Below are positions 1 to 10,377 of a stretch of 64,000 nucleotides of DNA, piece after piece. Made by a program: the position numbers and the translations under genes. The stretch lies in assembly GCA_008638375.1 (NCBI GenBank), contig CM018052.1, forward strand, positions 14,474,450 through 14,538,449, written 5' to 3'. The notes beneath the pieces are model-generated. The model did no database searches and was not told the DNA's origin. It worked only from the letters and a program-made list of their open reading frames with translations. How positions within the stretch are numbered: position 1 is the first letter of the stretch; every line of letters begins with the position of its first letter. The stretch is from Nyssa sinensis. Lineage: Eukaryota > Streptophyta > Magnoliopsida > Cornales > Nyssaceae.

Positions 1-650
1 GGAGCCATTCCAATGCTAGACTGATAACTATTGTTGTAAGTGAACTCCACTAGTGGAAGCTGATCTTCCCAGCTCCCTTTGAAGTCCAGAACACAAAACC
101 ATAACATGTCCTCTAATGTCTAAATTGTCTTCTCGGACTGTCCGTTAGTCTCGGGATGGTAGACTGTGCTGAGACTAAGCTTCATGCCCATTGCTTTTTG
201 TAAACTTCTCCAAAATCTGGACACGAACCTTGGATCTCGATCAGACACGATAGACACTAAGACTTCGTGTAATTGGACGATCTCACGGACGTAGAGCACT
301 ACCAACCAATCTAGTGTCTGGGTCATCCTAGTCGCAAGGAAATGAGCCATCTTCGTCAATCGATCTACAATAACCCATATCGAATCACTCCCTTGTGGTG
401 TCTTGGGCAACCCCGATACGAAATCCATGGTGACATGCTCCCACTTCCACTCCGGTGTTGGGAGTGGCTGCAAAATTCCTCTAGGCCTTTGATGCTCGGC
501 CTTGACTTGTTAACATTTAACACATCGGGCTATATATTCAGCAATCTCTCTTTTCATCCCTGACCACCAATAAGTGCTACGGACGTTATGGTACATTTTG
601 GTGTTTACGGGATGCATAGCAAACTTTAAGTGGTGTGCTACATCAAGGAT
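1..650 (-). pseudogene. gypsy-A integrase (zinc finger and catalytic core), broken
   Basis: This is the retroviral-type integrase that would insert the cDNA copy into chromosomes. The HHCC zinc-binding region lies at about 515-640 (His pair in AHH..MHP, Cys pair in CVKC). A TAA stop at 510-512 directly follows the CVKC motif. The catalytic core at 120-473 keeps all three acidic residues, in TMDFVSGLP, SDRDPRF and GQSEKT. A TAG at 117-119 interrupts it again, and the frame then continues to the window edge with the conserved YNNSYQSSIGMAP stretch. The C-terminal GPY/F and chromodomain part is outside the window. Despite intact catalytic residues, two in-frame stops make this a pseudogene. Confidence 0.88.
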
Positions 651-859
651 CTCCCTCATAACTCAGGTGTGTCTGGCACACATATTCGTTTCTGATAGTA
701 CAACATTCCCTCTAAGACAACAAAATCTAAGTTTTTTTTTTACTCAGCTTCTTCACGGAGCTTGGCTAATTTCTTATCATGGATCTACCGCTCTCTAATC
801 TTGTCCACAATCGTTAGTCCGACTGTGACATTGGCAAACATTGATTTGGAACATGGCAG

Positions 860-1396
860 AACCACCTCTATTTCTAGTTCCTCTCGCTCCTTCAGTAACT
901 CTTGCCGCGTGGTTAATAAACAAGCAAGGTTCCCTGACGACTTTCGGCTGAGAGCATTGGCCACTACATTGGCTTTCCCTAGGTGCTACTAGATGCCGAG
1001 CTCATAATCTTTAATCAATTCTAGCCATCGGCCTTGCCATATGTTGAGTTCCTTTTGTGTAAATAGATACTTGAGGCTTTTGTGATCTGTGAAGATCTCA
1101 CATGTCGCCTCGTAAAGATAGTGCCTCCAGATCTTTAACGCGAACACAACGGTAGCGAGCTCAAGGTCGTGGGTGGGGTAGTTCTTCTCATGGGGTTTCA
1201 ACTACCGCGAGGCGTAAGCTACTACCCTACTTCTTTGCATCAGGATGCATCCTAAGCCTCTGTAGGATGCATCGCTATAAATCAAAAATCCCTCCGGTAC
1301 CATCAAAATAGGAGCTGTCACTCGATAGTGTTTAAGTTCTTGAAAACTTTTCTCTCTTTCCTCAGTCAATACAAACGGGACATTCTTTTTTGTCAA
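860..1396 (-). pseudogene. gypsy-A RNase H domain, broken
   Basis: RNase H degrades the RNA strand of the RNA/DNA hybrid during reverse transcription. The segment has the gypsy signatures [30 protein letters not shown] and [11 protein letters not shown], which supply three of the four acidic active-site residues. In the last motif (normally VADALSRK) the sequence reads VANALSRK, so the fourth Asp is replaced by Asn. In-frame stops near 1201 and 988 split it into pieces. It lies between RT and integrase, as expected for Ty3/gypsy. Confidence 0.87.
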
Positions 1397-1399
1397 TTG

Positions 1400-2150
1400 G
1401 GTAATCGGTGCTGCTATCTTTGAGAGATCCTGTACAAATCATCTGTAGTAGACAGCCAGTCCCATGAATCTACGGACCTCCGTGACACTGGTAGGTTGGG
1501 GCCAATTGACAATAGCCTCTATCTTTTGAGAATCTACATAGATCCAATCTCTAGTGATCACGTGTTCGAGGAATGAGATACTAGGAAGCTAGAACTCACA
1601 TTTCTTAAGCTTGGCGTACAATTTCTGCTCCCTTAGCCTTTGCAAAACTCTCCGCAAATGTACTTTGTGCTCTTCAGGGCTTTTGGAATAAATCAAGATG
1701 TCATCAATAAAAATGATCACAAAGTTATCTAAGAACGGGTTGAAGACCCTATTCATCAAGTCCATGAATGCTAGTGGGGCGTTGGTCACCCCAAATGGCA
1801 TCTCAAGTAACTCGTAGTGCCCATATCTGGTCTTGAATGCTATCTTTTCTATGACTGCAGGTTTGAATTTTAGTTGGTGATACCCTAATCTCAAGTCAAT
1901 TTTTGAGAAGACATGTGCCCCCTTTAGTTGATCAAACAAATCATCCACTCTTGGCAGAGGGTACTTATTTTTTATGGTGACTTTGTTTAGCTCACGATAA
2001 TCAATACACAATCGTATAGTCCCATATTTCTTTTTGAAAAAAAACATTGGGGCTCCCCACGGCGAGGTGCTGGGTCATATGAAACCCTTCTCAAATAGCT
2101 CCTATAGTTGTGCTTTCAGTTTCTTCAGCTTTATTGGCGCCATCCTATAT
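1400..2150 (-). pseudogene. gypsy-A reverse transcriptase, degenerate
   Basis: The uninterrupted stretch 1589-2047 carries the RT fingers and palm: [30 protein letters not shown], then [12 protein letters not shown], then the catalytic FIDD box at about 1699-1710. The wording [11 protein letters not shown] is typical of Ty3/gypsy. The connection toward RNase H (1400-1588) is recognisable as GLAVYYR-like sequence but has several stops. The palm catalytic aspartates are intact, so damage is by nonsense changes rather than active-site loss. The flanking order protease (right) and RNase H (left) is normal. Confidence 0.88.
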
Positions 2151-2310
2151 GGGGTCTTAGACACTGGTGATGTGCCAAGGAATACATCGATATTGAACTC
2201 AATCTCCCGATCAATAGATAGTCCAAGTAAATCATCTATAAACACGTCGGGAAACTCTGGCAATGGGTATCTGGTCAAGAGTGGGTTATGGTGAGCGAGT
2301 GTTTAAAACG

Positions 2311-2640
2311 CTACATAAGAAACCATGGCATCCTTTGCGAAGCAATCGCTTTGCCTGGATGGAAGAAACAAAGTAGGGTGGAAAGACCCATAATCTCAAT
2401 CCCACAAGATCTATGTATCACTGTACCCAATAATGAATCTTCGGAAGGAACCGAAATATATAACATGTAACCTAGAGGTTCAACAATTAAGTTCAATTTT
2501 GCGGCAAATGTGGGAGACATAAATGAATGGGTGGAGCTAGTATCGAATAAAACATGAGCAGGCTGAGAACAGATTGGAAGAGTACCTACAACTACAAACG
2601 TGGTAGCTTGCACATCTCTAGGGGTAATAGCGAAGACTTT
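2311..2640 (-). pseudogene. gypsy-A aspartic protease, active-site variant
   Basis: This retropepsin-like domain would cleave the Gag-Pol polyprotein. The segment reads ...AHVLFDTSSTHSFMS..., where the family motif is (L/F)DTG(S/A). The Gly after the catalytic Asp-Thr is Ser, which should disturb the fireman's-grip geometry. The following LNLIVEPLGY and SCGIEI segments fit the rest of the gypsy protease. It sits between the zinc knuckle and RT. I cannot tell whether the DTS variant arose before or after the element died. Confidence 0.8.
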
Positions 2641-2748
2641 TCTTGGCCGTTGCTGTTCGATTCTCAGCCCATTATTGCGTGGCTAAGGTCTGTCCACTGA
2701 GGTAGATGTAGTAGGTGCAGAACTAACTGTGGACTTGCTCCTTTTAGG

Positions 2749-3660
2749 GCAGTCTCTCATATAGTGCCCAATCTGACCACATATGAAACAAACATTGATG
2801 TCTTTGTAGCATTGCCCCTTGCGAGCTCTATGACAGGTAGGGCATTTTGGGATGCTTTCATTGTTGGTGCGGCCCTTCTCTGGCGAAGTCCTGCTCTAGC
2901 GTTGTGTGATCCACTGCCAGACTTGAATGTCGATGATCCCTGCCCTATGCTCCTATTATTCCCATACCTCTGATTTCCTCGCCTCCTTGCAAACTTCTCA
3001 CCGCTCTACTCTATAATCTTGGTGGTCATCACTACCTCATTGTAGGTGGCAAGCTAGTGGGGTCGAATTCTGTCTTTAATGGCCCATCTGAGATCACCCT
3101 CAAATTTATAGGCTTTCATGTCCTCGATGTTCACAACATTCGGGGCGAATCTGGCCAATTCTGTAAACTTGGCCTCGTACTCTTCAACTGACATGCCTCC
3201 TTGTTGGAGGACCATAAATTCAGTAATTTTCTAATTTCAGATTTCCCGTGGAAAATACTTCTAATTAAAGATCTCAATGAATCGTTGCCAAACCATATTG
3301 GGCTCCTTGGCTTTCTCTAGTAGCCACCATTTGTGTGCAGCCCCTTTGAACATATAAGTGGCGTAGGCCACCTTTTGAGTCTCAGTATATATCAGAATAC
3401 TGAAGATTTTGTCCATTTCTAGCATTCATTCTTTTGCTGATGAGGATCCTCCTATACCATCAAAAGTAGACGGCTTCATGTTCTGAAACCGTTTGTACAG
3501 GTAGGTCGGATCCCTGTCATCTTTCTGTTTGTCCCCCTGGGCTATGGGACGATTCTGCCAAGCCGGCTCATTTACTTAAGCCTGCATCCTAGGTAGAGCC
3601 TCTACAATTTAGTTTAGGATGTGTTCCATTCTATCTAATCTCTCTCTATTTGATTCCATA
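2749..3660 (-). pseudogene. gypsy-A gag with intact CCHC zinc knuckle, otherwise broken
   Basis: A perfect CX2CX4HX4C knuckle (CFICGQIGHYMRDC) spans 2749-2790. It is preceded by a second Cys-rich motif (CPTCHRARKGQC) at about 2800-2840, an arrangement also seen in gypsy-B and gypsy-F. The retrotransposon gag core (QQGGMSVEEYEAKFTELARF-like, then FEGDLRWAIKDRI-like) is readable at about 2970-3230 but has stops and frame changes, and the N-terminal part up to about 3660 is heavily decayed. Gag packages the genomic RNA, and the knuckle is its nucleic-acid-binding part. Confidence 0.8.
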
Positions 3661-3816
3661 GCTGCATTACGTGTAAGGACCATCTACAGCAAAAGGACAG
3701 CATTTAGTAGTCAAGGAAGCATTTAATCGTTATAATAAATTCACTTATTACTTGACTCTTAGACTCTACAGGTCTTAACATCCTAGTCCTAATCTCCCAT
3801 GGACCACTAGAACCTT

Positions 3817-3830
3817 GGGCTCTGATACCA
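3817..3830 (-). promoter_or_regulatory. gypsy-A primer-binding site (initiator tRNA-Met)
   Basis: The minus strand reads TGGTATCAGAGCCC, matching the 3' end complement of plant initiator tRNA-Met. It sits 5 nt inside the LTR edge at 3836, the position where reverse transcription is primed. Confidence 0.92.
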
Positions 3831-5745
3831 TGCTCTGTCACTACACGCAACCCACCCTGTGCTGATCGAGGTACGCGACTATTCTTTCTATAACTGTACT
3901 GTTGTACGACGACCCATAAGCCGTGCCCCCATGTGTGAATTTGATACATTATAAAAAAATTTCACTTTGCATGTCATCTCACTATATCAGCATCTATCAT
4001 CATCAGAGTTTAGTTGTACATGTGCAAAAATAAAAGTATTTATATACAGATCCCAAAAGTATACATATACCTATACCTGTACCCAAGACCTGGACTCATG
4101 GGAGAATTAAGACTACTTTATACTAGTCTATCTCATCGGTATAACGAAAAATGTCCATCGTACTTGCCAAAAAGAACTGATAGTAGTGAGTGGAGTAACT
4201 ACTCTATGTGTATATCTAGTAGTCCCTCAGTCTCCTGCTGTCCTGAAAAAGATAAGTAATAGAAATGAAATGAGCTAACAAAGCTTAGTAAGTAAAATCC
4301 CTTCCTCTGTCATGGGTCAAAATCAGTCCAAGAAGTAGGTATGAGCAAATACCAATAGAATGCCATATATCAATGCATGTCATAACAGAAGACATAATAA
4401 AAGTCACAATAGCTAGTCACCAATGTATAAATCGACAGAAATGACCCTCAGGTCCTATAGGCGTACCCCAAGATGAGTACACAAAAACAACAACAAGGAA
4501 TAGCCAAATAATATATATGCTGCCGAAATTAGAAAACATGTACGTAGGCATGTCATTGCTCAAATAACACAACTAGGAGTATTCCAAGGAAAAGCTCACA
4601 AAACATATCAAGGGTCCAAGGAATACAATATCAATAGTGCATAAACGTACACAACATATCAAAAATCAAGTGCGTGTCATGTAAGAGTTAAAAAAAGCTG
4701 TCTATTAGATGCTATTTGTTAGGGCCCGGTATGCCTTTTCGTGCTTACAGCACAGTGCTTTCAAACTTTTTGTGTCCTCTAGGACCCAAGTCGTATGTCA
4801 TGCCTCACATGACTACGTGTCGATCGTGCGATGTGACACTTACAACCACGTGTAGGTCAATCGTGCGATGTGACACTTACAACCATGCGTAGAGTATCAG
4901 CATCTTATCCTTAAGGACTGAAGTGTGTAACGTGTCAAATACTACCACAGATAAGAATCAAGTGATGCACAGATAATGCACAAATTCGTGGAGTAATACT
5001 TTTCTCAACAACGTGTGACATGTACTGTTCAGTATCCAAGTAACATAGACATAAGAACAAATCATATCAGGATATTGACATGCAGCAACTCAACAAGTTC
5101 ACAAAATAGAACGATATGAATTATGAAAATCAAAACATATCAGATAATAAAGTACAAGATGGCAGCATGAAGAAATAATTGTGACATGGCTAAGGAAGGA
5201 CCACATAACAAAGTTCGGGTTTACTTACTTTCAAAAATGATTCTTTTTTCCCTTTTGAGAAGAGTCACGTCTTCTCCTCCTTTCTTTTCGATGTTCCTAT
5301 AAATCAGGAAATATTATTAAGTTATTGACATTTATTTAACCTGATTTATTTATTAATTGCCTATCATTTAGTTCCATATGCTGTATTTTAGCTCATAGGC
5401 TTAATTTCCCATTCTTGGTAGTGCCGTCATATTTATAACGTGTCTTAAAATTAGCCTCATTTTATATATCAATATTTTACATACTTTATTTGGTGAAACG
5501 GACTTCGTCGTTGTGTTCGGAACGTCGAACAAAATAATTTTAGGCTTTTACAACTTTTCATTTGGCTTTGGGAATCTCTAAGGGCGAATGGTAATTTTAC
5601 ATTCTTATAGCTTAATTTTTTGAGACTTCAGTTCATAAAATGGACCTCACCATTTGGTCCGGAATGTCCAACATAGTCAAAATACAATATTCATTTGTTA
5701 AATTTGGACTCAGGTTATTTTTTTATTTTTAATTTAATTAATTTA

Positions 5746-5746
5746 A

Positions 5747-5802
<56 letters not shown>
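5746..5802. repeat. (ATT)n microsatellite
   Basis: An uninterrupted trinucleotide run of about 57 bp inside LTR-A, directly upstream of a short TA run and the tRNA-like unit. LTR-B has a (TA)n run at the corresponding place. Confidence 0.95.
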
Positions 5803-5808
<6 letters not shown>

Positions 5809-5828
5809 CTGTCGGACTATATCACAAG

Positions 5829-5935
5829 TGCGTGGTTGGCACAGTGGTCACGCATGTGGGTGTAAGGTTATACACATGTTGAGAGGTTGGGGTTTCGAGT
5901 CCCAAGGGCGGTAACCCCTTTATTTTTCAAAATAT
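5829..5935 (+). other. tRNA-like Pol III A-box/B-box unit in LTR-A
   Basis: TGGCACAGTGG at 5837-5847 fits the A-box consensus TRGCNNAGYNGG apart from its 1-nt variable spacing. GTTTCGAGTCC at 5892-5902 fits the B-box GGTTCGANTCC with one mismatch. The two starts are 55 nt apart, and a TATTTTTC run follows about 20 nt later, like a Pol III terminator. It lies antisense to the element. Equivalent units occur in LTR-B (16846) and, on the other strand, at 20312. It may be an old tRNA-derived SINE fixed in the LTR family. It does not fold as a normal tRNA cloverleaf by eye. Confidence 0.5.
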
Positions 5936-7572
5936 TCTTATGCCAAACAGCGGACAACAAGTTAAATCAGGGATGGGGTTATCCCTGATCTAGACAAGGA
6001 CATCATCGATTTATTATCCTAGTTTCCAAACAGGTCTAATCCCCATTTAATTTAAGATGCTAATACATAAAACGACGCCGTGTTACTCAACTATACATTA
6101 AAATGCCGCCGCCTTGGTGCCACTGTTTGCTATCTTCTCCGGCGAGATTGGTTTGTCTCCTTCGGCGATGGTGAACATTTTTGTTTACTTTTTGGGTGCA
6201 GTCCAATGGTGTTCGACGAAGATTTAGATGGGGTTTTTCTATCTACCCTCAGAGTTTTATTTGAACCTCATCTTGGCCGTCGAATGGCCAATTACAGCGG
6301 TTGCTCCAGTGAGGGCCGCTTTTTTGGCGAGGGTTTTAAAACCTATTTCGTGCAATTTGAAGTCATTTTGCTTTCTGTTTTCAACTGCTATGGGTTTCTG
6401 GGACCCTTAGGGTCAGTTTCTCATTCTTAAAACCCACAAAACTTAACAAATTCATGATTATTCATCTTGTGTTGGCTGTACCTGCAACAGGGTTTTTCTT
6501 TCTCATTTTTGGACCATTTTGGTCAATTTAACTTGCGTTGATTCCATTTTTTTTGTTCTTTACAGTTTCATGCTCAAGAATTGCCCAATTTCACTAGTTT
6601 TCTTCCTAATTCCTTACCCTCCATGTTTCTAGCACATGCATGCCTTTATAAAACCTTAAAATAGTATGTGTGTGTTATTATTTTTGAGAAAAAAAGAAAT
6701 TGGAATCAAGGGATTCGCAAGGCTTATACCTCTTGGTGGCTTAGTTCTTATCCCCTAGTGCTTCTTTAGAGTAGCCACAACATCTTTCCTTTCCTCATTC
6801 TTCTTCTTCCTTGTTGTAAGCCTTTCATAAACACACATACACCATTTCTCTCACACACACACTGCCTCTCATGCACACACGGTACTACTCACACACACTG
6901 GACTGCAGCATACAGACACACGTGAGGAGTTTGAGGTATTTCTCGGGCACATGGGCCCTTATATATACATATATATATATATAGATATATATACGCATGT
7001 ATATGTATAATAGGGCTAAGGTATGCTGATGGGGTGCTGATGTGGTGAGTGAGGCGGTGTTGATATGAGAGAGTGAGTGGAGGGTGAGGTGTTGCATGAA
7101 AGGGCATTGGTCAATTTGGGTGGTGGACTTAGCTAACTAAGGTTTATATACATATTTGGTATCTATTTAAGCACAAAAGTGTTGGCAGCCCACTTAGTAA
7201 TCTTTTTGGGGTGTTAAACACTTGCCTAACTTGGTCAAGGGTTCAAAAACCTTGGCCTTATTTTTGGTTATTTTTCCAATTTTGTGCTTATGCCTCGTTT
7301 GGCACGCGCAGTTTATCATTTTGGCTTTTTCACTTCTATTTTCTTTTCTATTCTTCTTTTTACGAAACGGTTTCTTCTGGTTATTTCCTACTTGGGTTGG
7401 CTTCAATGTTCAAAGCCTTGCGTCGTTTATCATTTCCTTGGAGTCTTCGTGGTTTGCTAATTCAAATTTTGTAGTGTTAAAATTAGGCTATGATGACTAA
7501 ATTAATGCATTAAATTTCAAAAAAAGACATCATTACATTAATTAATTAGTAAACTAGGTTTGGGGTATTACA

Positions 7573-9046
7573 TCTATTATGACTTTTCTCGACACTCTGG
7601 ACTGAACGATGGAGTCAAAATTAACAAATTAAGTGTCAAAAAATATGACACAAAATAAAAAAATTACGATTATACCCCTAATATCAAAATAAGCTATTAG
7701 ACGAGTCTCAAAGATAGAGATAAACCTAACTTAGGGTTTTGAGGGTCACTAAATCCAAAAATGGAGTTGGTTAAGACTAAAAATGTCAAAGAAACAATGA
7801 TTTAAATAAAATCATATATTTATTAAGGTATTAAGCTTAATTTGATCTAGGATCTAGGATCACCAAATAGGTAGGCTAAATGATAAGGAGATTGATATGA
7901 AAAGTGAAATAAGAAACAAGAATTAAGGACTCGAGTTGAGTAATCATGTACCTTAAAGTAAAATTTTAATTCCATGTTTTATGAAATACACCGATTCAAA
8001 TGCTAGTTATTTATATAACTCTTGATTCAAACATAATTATTGTCATGATTTGAAAGTGATATCTTACTTTGTAAAATTGTGCATTTAAATGCTACTTGAT
8101 TGTACAACTATCTATTTCAAGCATGCCTATTGTCTTGTCATGAAATTTGATAAGTATCCTTTTGAAAATGAATGCTTCTCAATCAAGTAATGTTATATTT
8201 CCTCTTAAAAAGCAATACTTTAAATAAATGCTTTTTGTTTGCAAAACGGTGATGCAAGATAATCAATGCATAAATACTCGTGATTAATGGATCATTTGGG
8301 ACCTACTCGTGTGCAAAGACCATAAGAAGGCTAGAGATCTCTTGTGTTTAGGTCATGAATTATATGACCTCGTGTAAGCTTAGATTCTAGGTTGACACAG
8401 ATTCTCGTGTAAAGTGAAAACAAGCATAATAAGGTTTTTGAACCTCCATTTACTTGAAAATAATTTTATCCTTGTGTTTTATAGTAAATGATTTTACCCT
8501 CATGTTTAAGAAAAAAAGATTTCATTCCTTGTGGTTTATAAATAAAGGGTTTCACCCTCCTAACTACGTGACAAGGATTTTGAATCCTCGTGATCTATAA
8601 ACAAGTGTTTTACACTCCTGATCACACAAAAAGGATTTACACCTCTTGTTTTACATAAGAAAGTAAACGTTTATACTCTATGTTGCCCAATGCATTCTTT
8701 CTAAGTGTTTGTAATGTGAAGTGCTTCACTTGAATTCTCTTGAATTGTTTCTTTCAAGTTTATATGTTTAAATGCTTCATATGTAAATGTTATGATTCAA
8801 GTATCCTATATCCTTTGATTGAAAATGTGAGCAATCGATAGTGATTATTTATCATGATCTCTCTTGTACTTTAAAATGCTATCAGTTGAAAACCCATGAC
8901 AAGGCATCAGAATTACTGATGATATTTTCTTGAAGCTGACATGGATTTATCCAAACATTTTATAGGTGAAGTGGACGTGAGGTATGAGATCCACAATTAG
9001 TATGAAGCGTGAAGATCATAAGTGAACGTGGGGTGTGGGACCAGTA
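7573..9046 (+). repeat. Plus-strand gypsy LTR 3' part and leader remnant
   Basis: The segment resembles the 3' half of LTR-F in the same order: CTGGACTGAACGATGGAGTC near 7597 (compare 31830), a GAGTTGAGTAATCATGTACC splice-like block near 7935 (compare 32380), and AACCCATGACAAGGCATCAG near 8890 (compare 33358). At 8970-9040 it carries two copies of the ACGTGRGGTRTGRGA leader unit that is amplified in gypsy-F (34060-34450). No PBS or coding sequence is preserved. It is the remains of an older element into or beside which gypsy-A inserted. Confidence 0.65.
8432..8665 (+). repeat. 28-bp-period tandem array of short hairpins
   Basis: About nine imperfect units spaced 28-30 bp carry the pattern ARGNT-TTT-ANYCT. 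Four have perfect 5-bp stems with different sequences: AGGTT/AACCT (8432-8445), AGGGT/ACCCT (8546-8558), AGGAT/ATCCT (8574-8588) and AGTGT/ACACT (8604-8616). The other units show partly mismatched arms. No reading frame runs through it. Confidence 0.7.
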
Positions 9047-9336
9047 ACATCCTGACCCAAATAAATCGTACTAATTCCAAAAATGCCCAAAAAAAGTCTA
9101 ATAATAATACCGAGGTAGACCAAGCCAATGAATGTAATACCAAAATAAACCCGAACTGTTAGGACTCTATGTTATGATATCAAATGAAATGAATGGTCTT
9201 AAAAATACAGATGATGCCCGGGCAATACCTGAGTAAGCCACGAGTGAGCGTCGAAGTACATGTACATGTATTTATACATATATGTATACAAGCATGGATG
9301 TGTATACATAAATGTATATATAATATAAAACTTATA
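9047..9336 (+). repeat. 5' end fragment of a plus-strand gypsy LTR
   Basis: It begins GTAACATCCTGACCCAAATA, close to the LTR-E start (TGTAACATCTGGACCC) and similar to LTR-F (TGTAATACCCCGACCC). It follows leader-type repeats and ends at the TA flanking a MITE. No coding capacity was seen. It may be the 5' part of the same LTR whose 3' part appears at 20304-22121, separated by gypsy-B, but that link is inference. Confidence 0.5.
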
Positions 9337-9682
9337 CTCCCTCCATCCCAAAATGAAAGTCCCATTTGGGAATTATAACTTTTTAAAAAGTATTATTTTA
9401 TTATTTTAAAACTATTTAAATTTTTCATATTGCCCTCATTTAATTGTAAATCATGTTCACATTAGGTGTAATAAAGGGTAGTTTTGAAAATTAATATGTT
9501 AAAAGTATGTTGACTTTTCAAATGGGACTCTTAAAATGGAATAAAGGACTTTTAAAATGGCACGGAGGGAGTATATATATATATATATATAACCATGTAT
9601 AGATATATATATATATATATATATAGGAATTGTTAAATATATATATAGAATAAAAGACTTTTAAAATGGCACGGAGGGAGTA
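9337..9682. mobile_element. Stowaway-like MITE with duplicated right terminus
   Basis: The left end CTCCCTCCATCCCAAAATGA and the right end GGCACGGAGGGAG (9559-9571) are inverted copies, each flanked by TA (9335-9336 and 9572-9573). This is the Tc1/mariner Stowaway signature of CTCCCTCCRT termini and a TA target site. A second right end, again GGCACGGAGGGAG followed by TA, occurs at 9670-9682, separated from the first by (TA)n sequence. It is non-coding and would depend on a transposase elsewhere in the genome. Confidence 0.85.
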
Positions 9683-9684
9683 TT

Positions 9685-9923
9685 TCTTTCTTTTTTCTTT
9701 CTTTCCCAGTTTTTGCGCCACTTCTTTCTTCCTTATTCTTTCTTGCGCCCGGGCCCCATTTCTTATTTCTTATTTTTTTCTTTCTGCTTCTTGAGCCGCA
9801 GTGCTGCTCTCTGCCACCACCCTGCTTGCGCCGCTTACTCTGTTTTTTCTTCTTTACTTTTTTTTTTTCTCTCTAACGCATGCAATGCATGCTTCATTTT
9901 ATAACTCCCCTTCAATTTTCTCT

Positions 9924-9954
<31 letters not shown>

Positions 9955-10333
9955 TCCTTTTGGCCTTTCCTTTTCCTGCGCCTATAACCCCCCCTCTCAA
10001 TTTCCTCTCTTTTAAGTTACGGTTTGTTACTGATATGCACCACACCCATAAATATTTCTTCATTTACACCTATATATACAAATATATATATAGATTGTTC
10101 ACATATTCAATTCCTCTTTTTATTTATTTCAAATTCTTATTTTATTTTTATTTTAGTTTTATTTTATTTCCTTTTAAATTTTATTTATTATTATTTTATT
10201 TTTTTTATTGTTTCTATTCGTTTGCCTTGGCATTCGTCCATATATTCAATGCTATTGAAAATCCAAACTATTTATTTCATCATTGTAACGTAAAGTCTTA
10301 TCGGGTCGGTTACAATTGGGTCAGGGTATTACA
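9685..10333 (-). repeat. LTR-B, 3' copy (only the element-proximal part remains)
   Basis: It aligns by eye with 19695-20303, including TTCCTTATTCTTTCYTGCGCCCGGGCCCC, the ACGCATGYAATGCATGC palindrome and the terminal ACAATTGGGTYAGGGTATTACA. The rest of the roughly 3.1 kb LTR is missing on the left, where the MITE lies. A 196-codon open stretch on the plus strand (9801-10391) is an accident of this pyrimidine-rich sequence. Confidence 0.82.
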
Positions 10334-10347
10334 TTCTTTCCCCCTTA
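10334..10347 (-). promoter_or_regulatory. gypsy-B polypurine tract
   Basis: The minus strand reads TAAGGGGGAAAGAA immediately before the LTR terminus. This is the plus-strand DNA priming site expected next to the 3' LTR. Confidence 0.85.
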
Positions 10348-10377
10348 ATAAGTTTGGTCCCCCAAACTTGACTAAAT

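Larger units (their letters stand above)
1..7572 (-). mobile_element. gypsy-A: left-truncated Ty3/gypsy (Tekay/Del-like) retrotransposon
   Basis: Read on the minus strand, the order is LTR (3836-7572), PBS (3817-3830), gag, zinc knuckle, protease, RT, RNase H, integrase. This gag-PR-RT-RH-IN order defines Ty3/gypsy. The window edge cuts the element inside the integrase, so its C-terminus, polypurine tract and 3' LTR are not visible. Reading frames are broken by many stops, so the copy is defective. The Tekay/Del assignment is inferred from the long LTR and from similarity to gypsy-B and gypsy-G, which keep a chromodomain-like integrase tail. Confidence 0.9.
3836..7572 (-). repeat. LTR-A (5' LTR of gypsy-A), 3.7 kb
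   Basis: On the plus strand the LTR opens with TGTCACTACACGCAACCC next to the PBS and closes with GGTTTGGGGTATTACA. These ends agree with LTR-B (TGTCACGACCC... to ...GGGTATTACA). Internal blocks line up in the same order as in LTR-B: a CCTGAAAA...GAGCTAAC splice-region block, a GGGCCCGGTATGCC block, the 19-nt hairpin module near 5642, a microsatellite and the tRNA-like unit. No coding function is expected; it would supply promoter and polyadenylation signals. The sequence after 7572 belongs to a different, plus-strand LTR, so the right boundary is well placed. Confidence 0.85.

Noticed and set aside
5829..5935. Genuine tRNA gene
   Set aside because: A-box and B-box are present but no paired acceptor stem or anticodon arm could be drawn, and the unit recurs within LTRs.
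6080..6430. 116-codon open frame in LTR-A
   Set aside because: Inside an LTR, antisense to the element, with no homologous frame in LTR-B at the same place.
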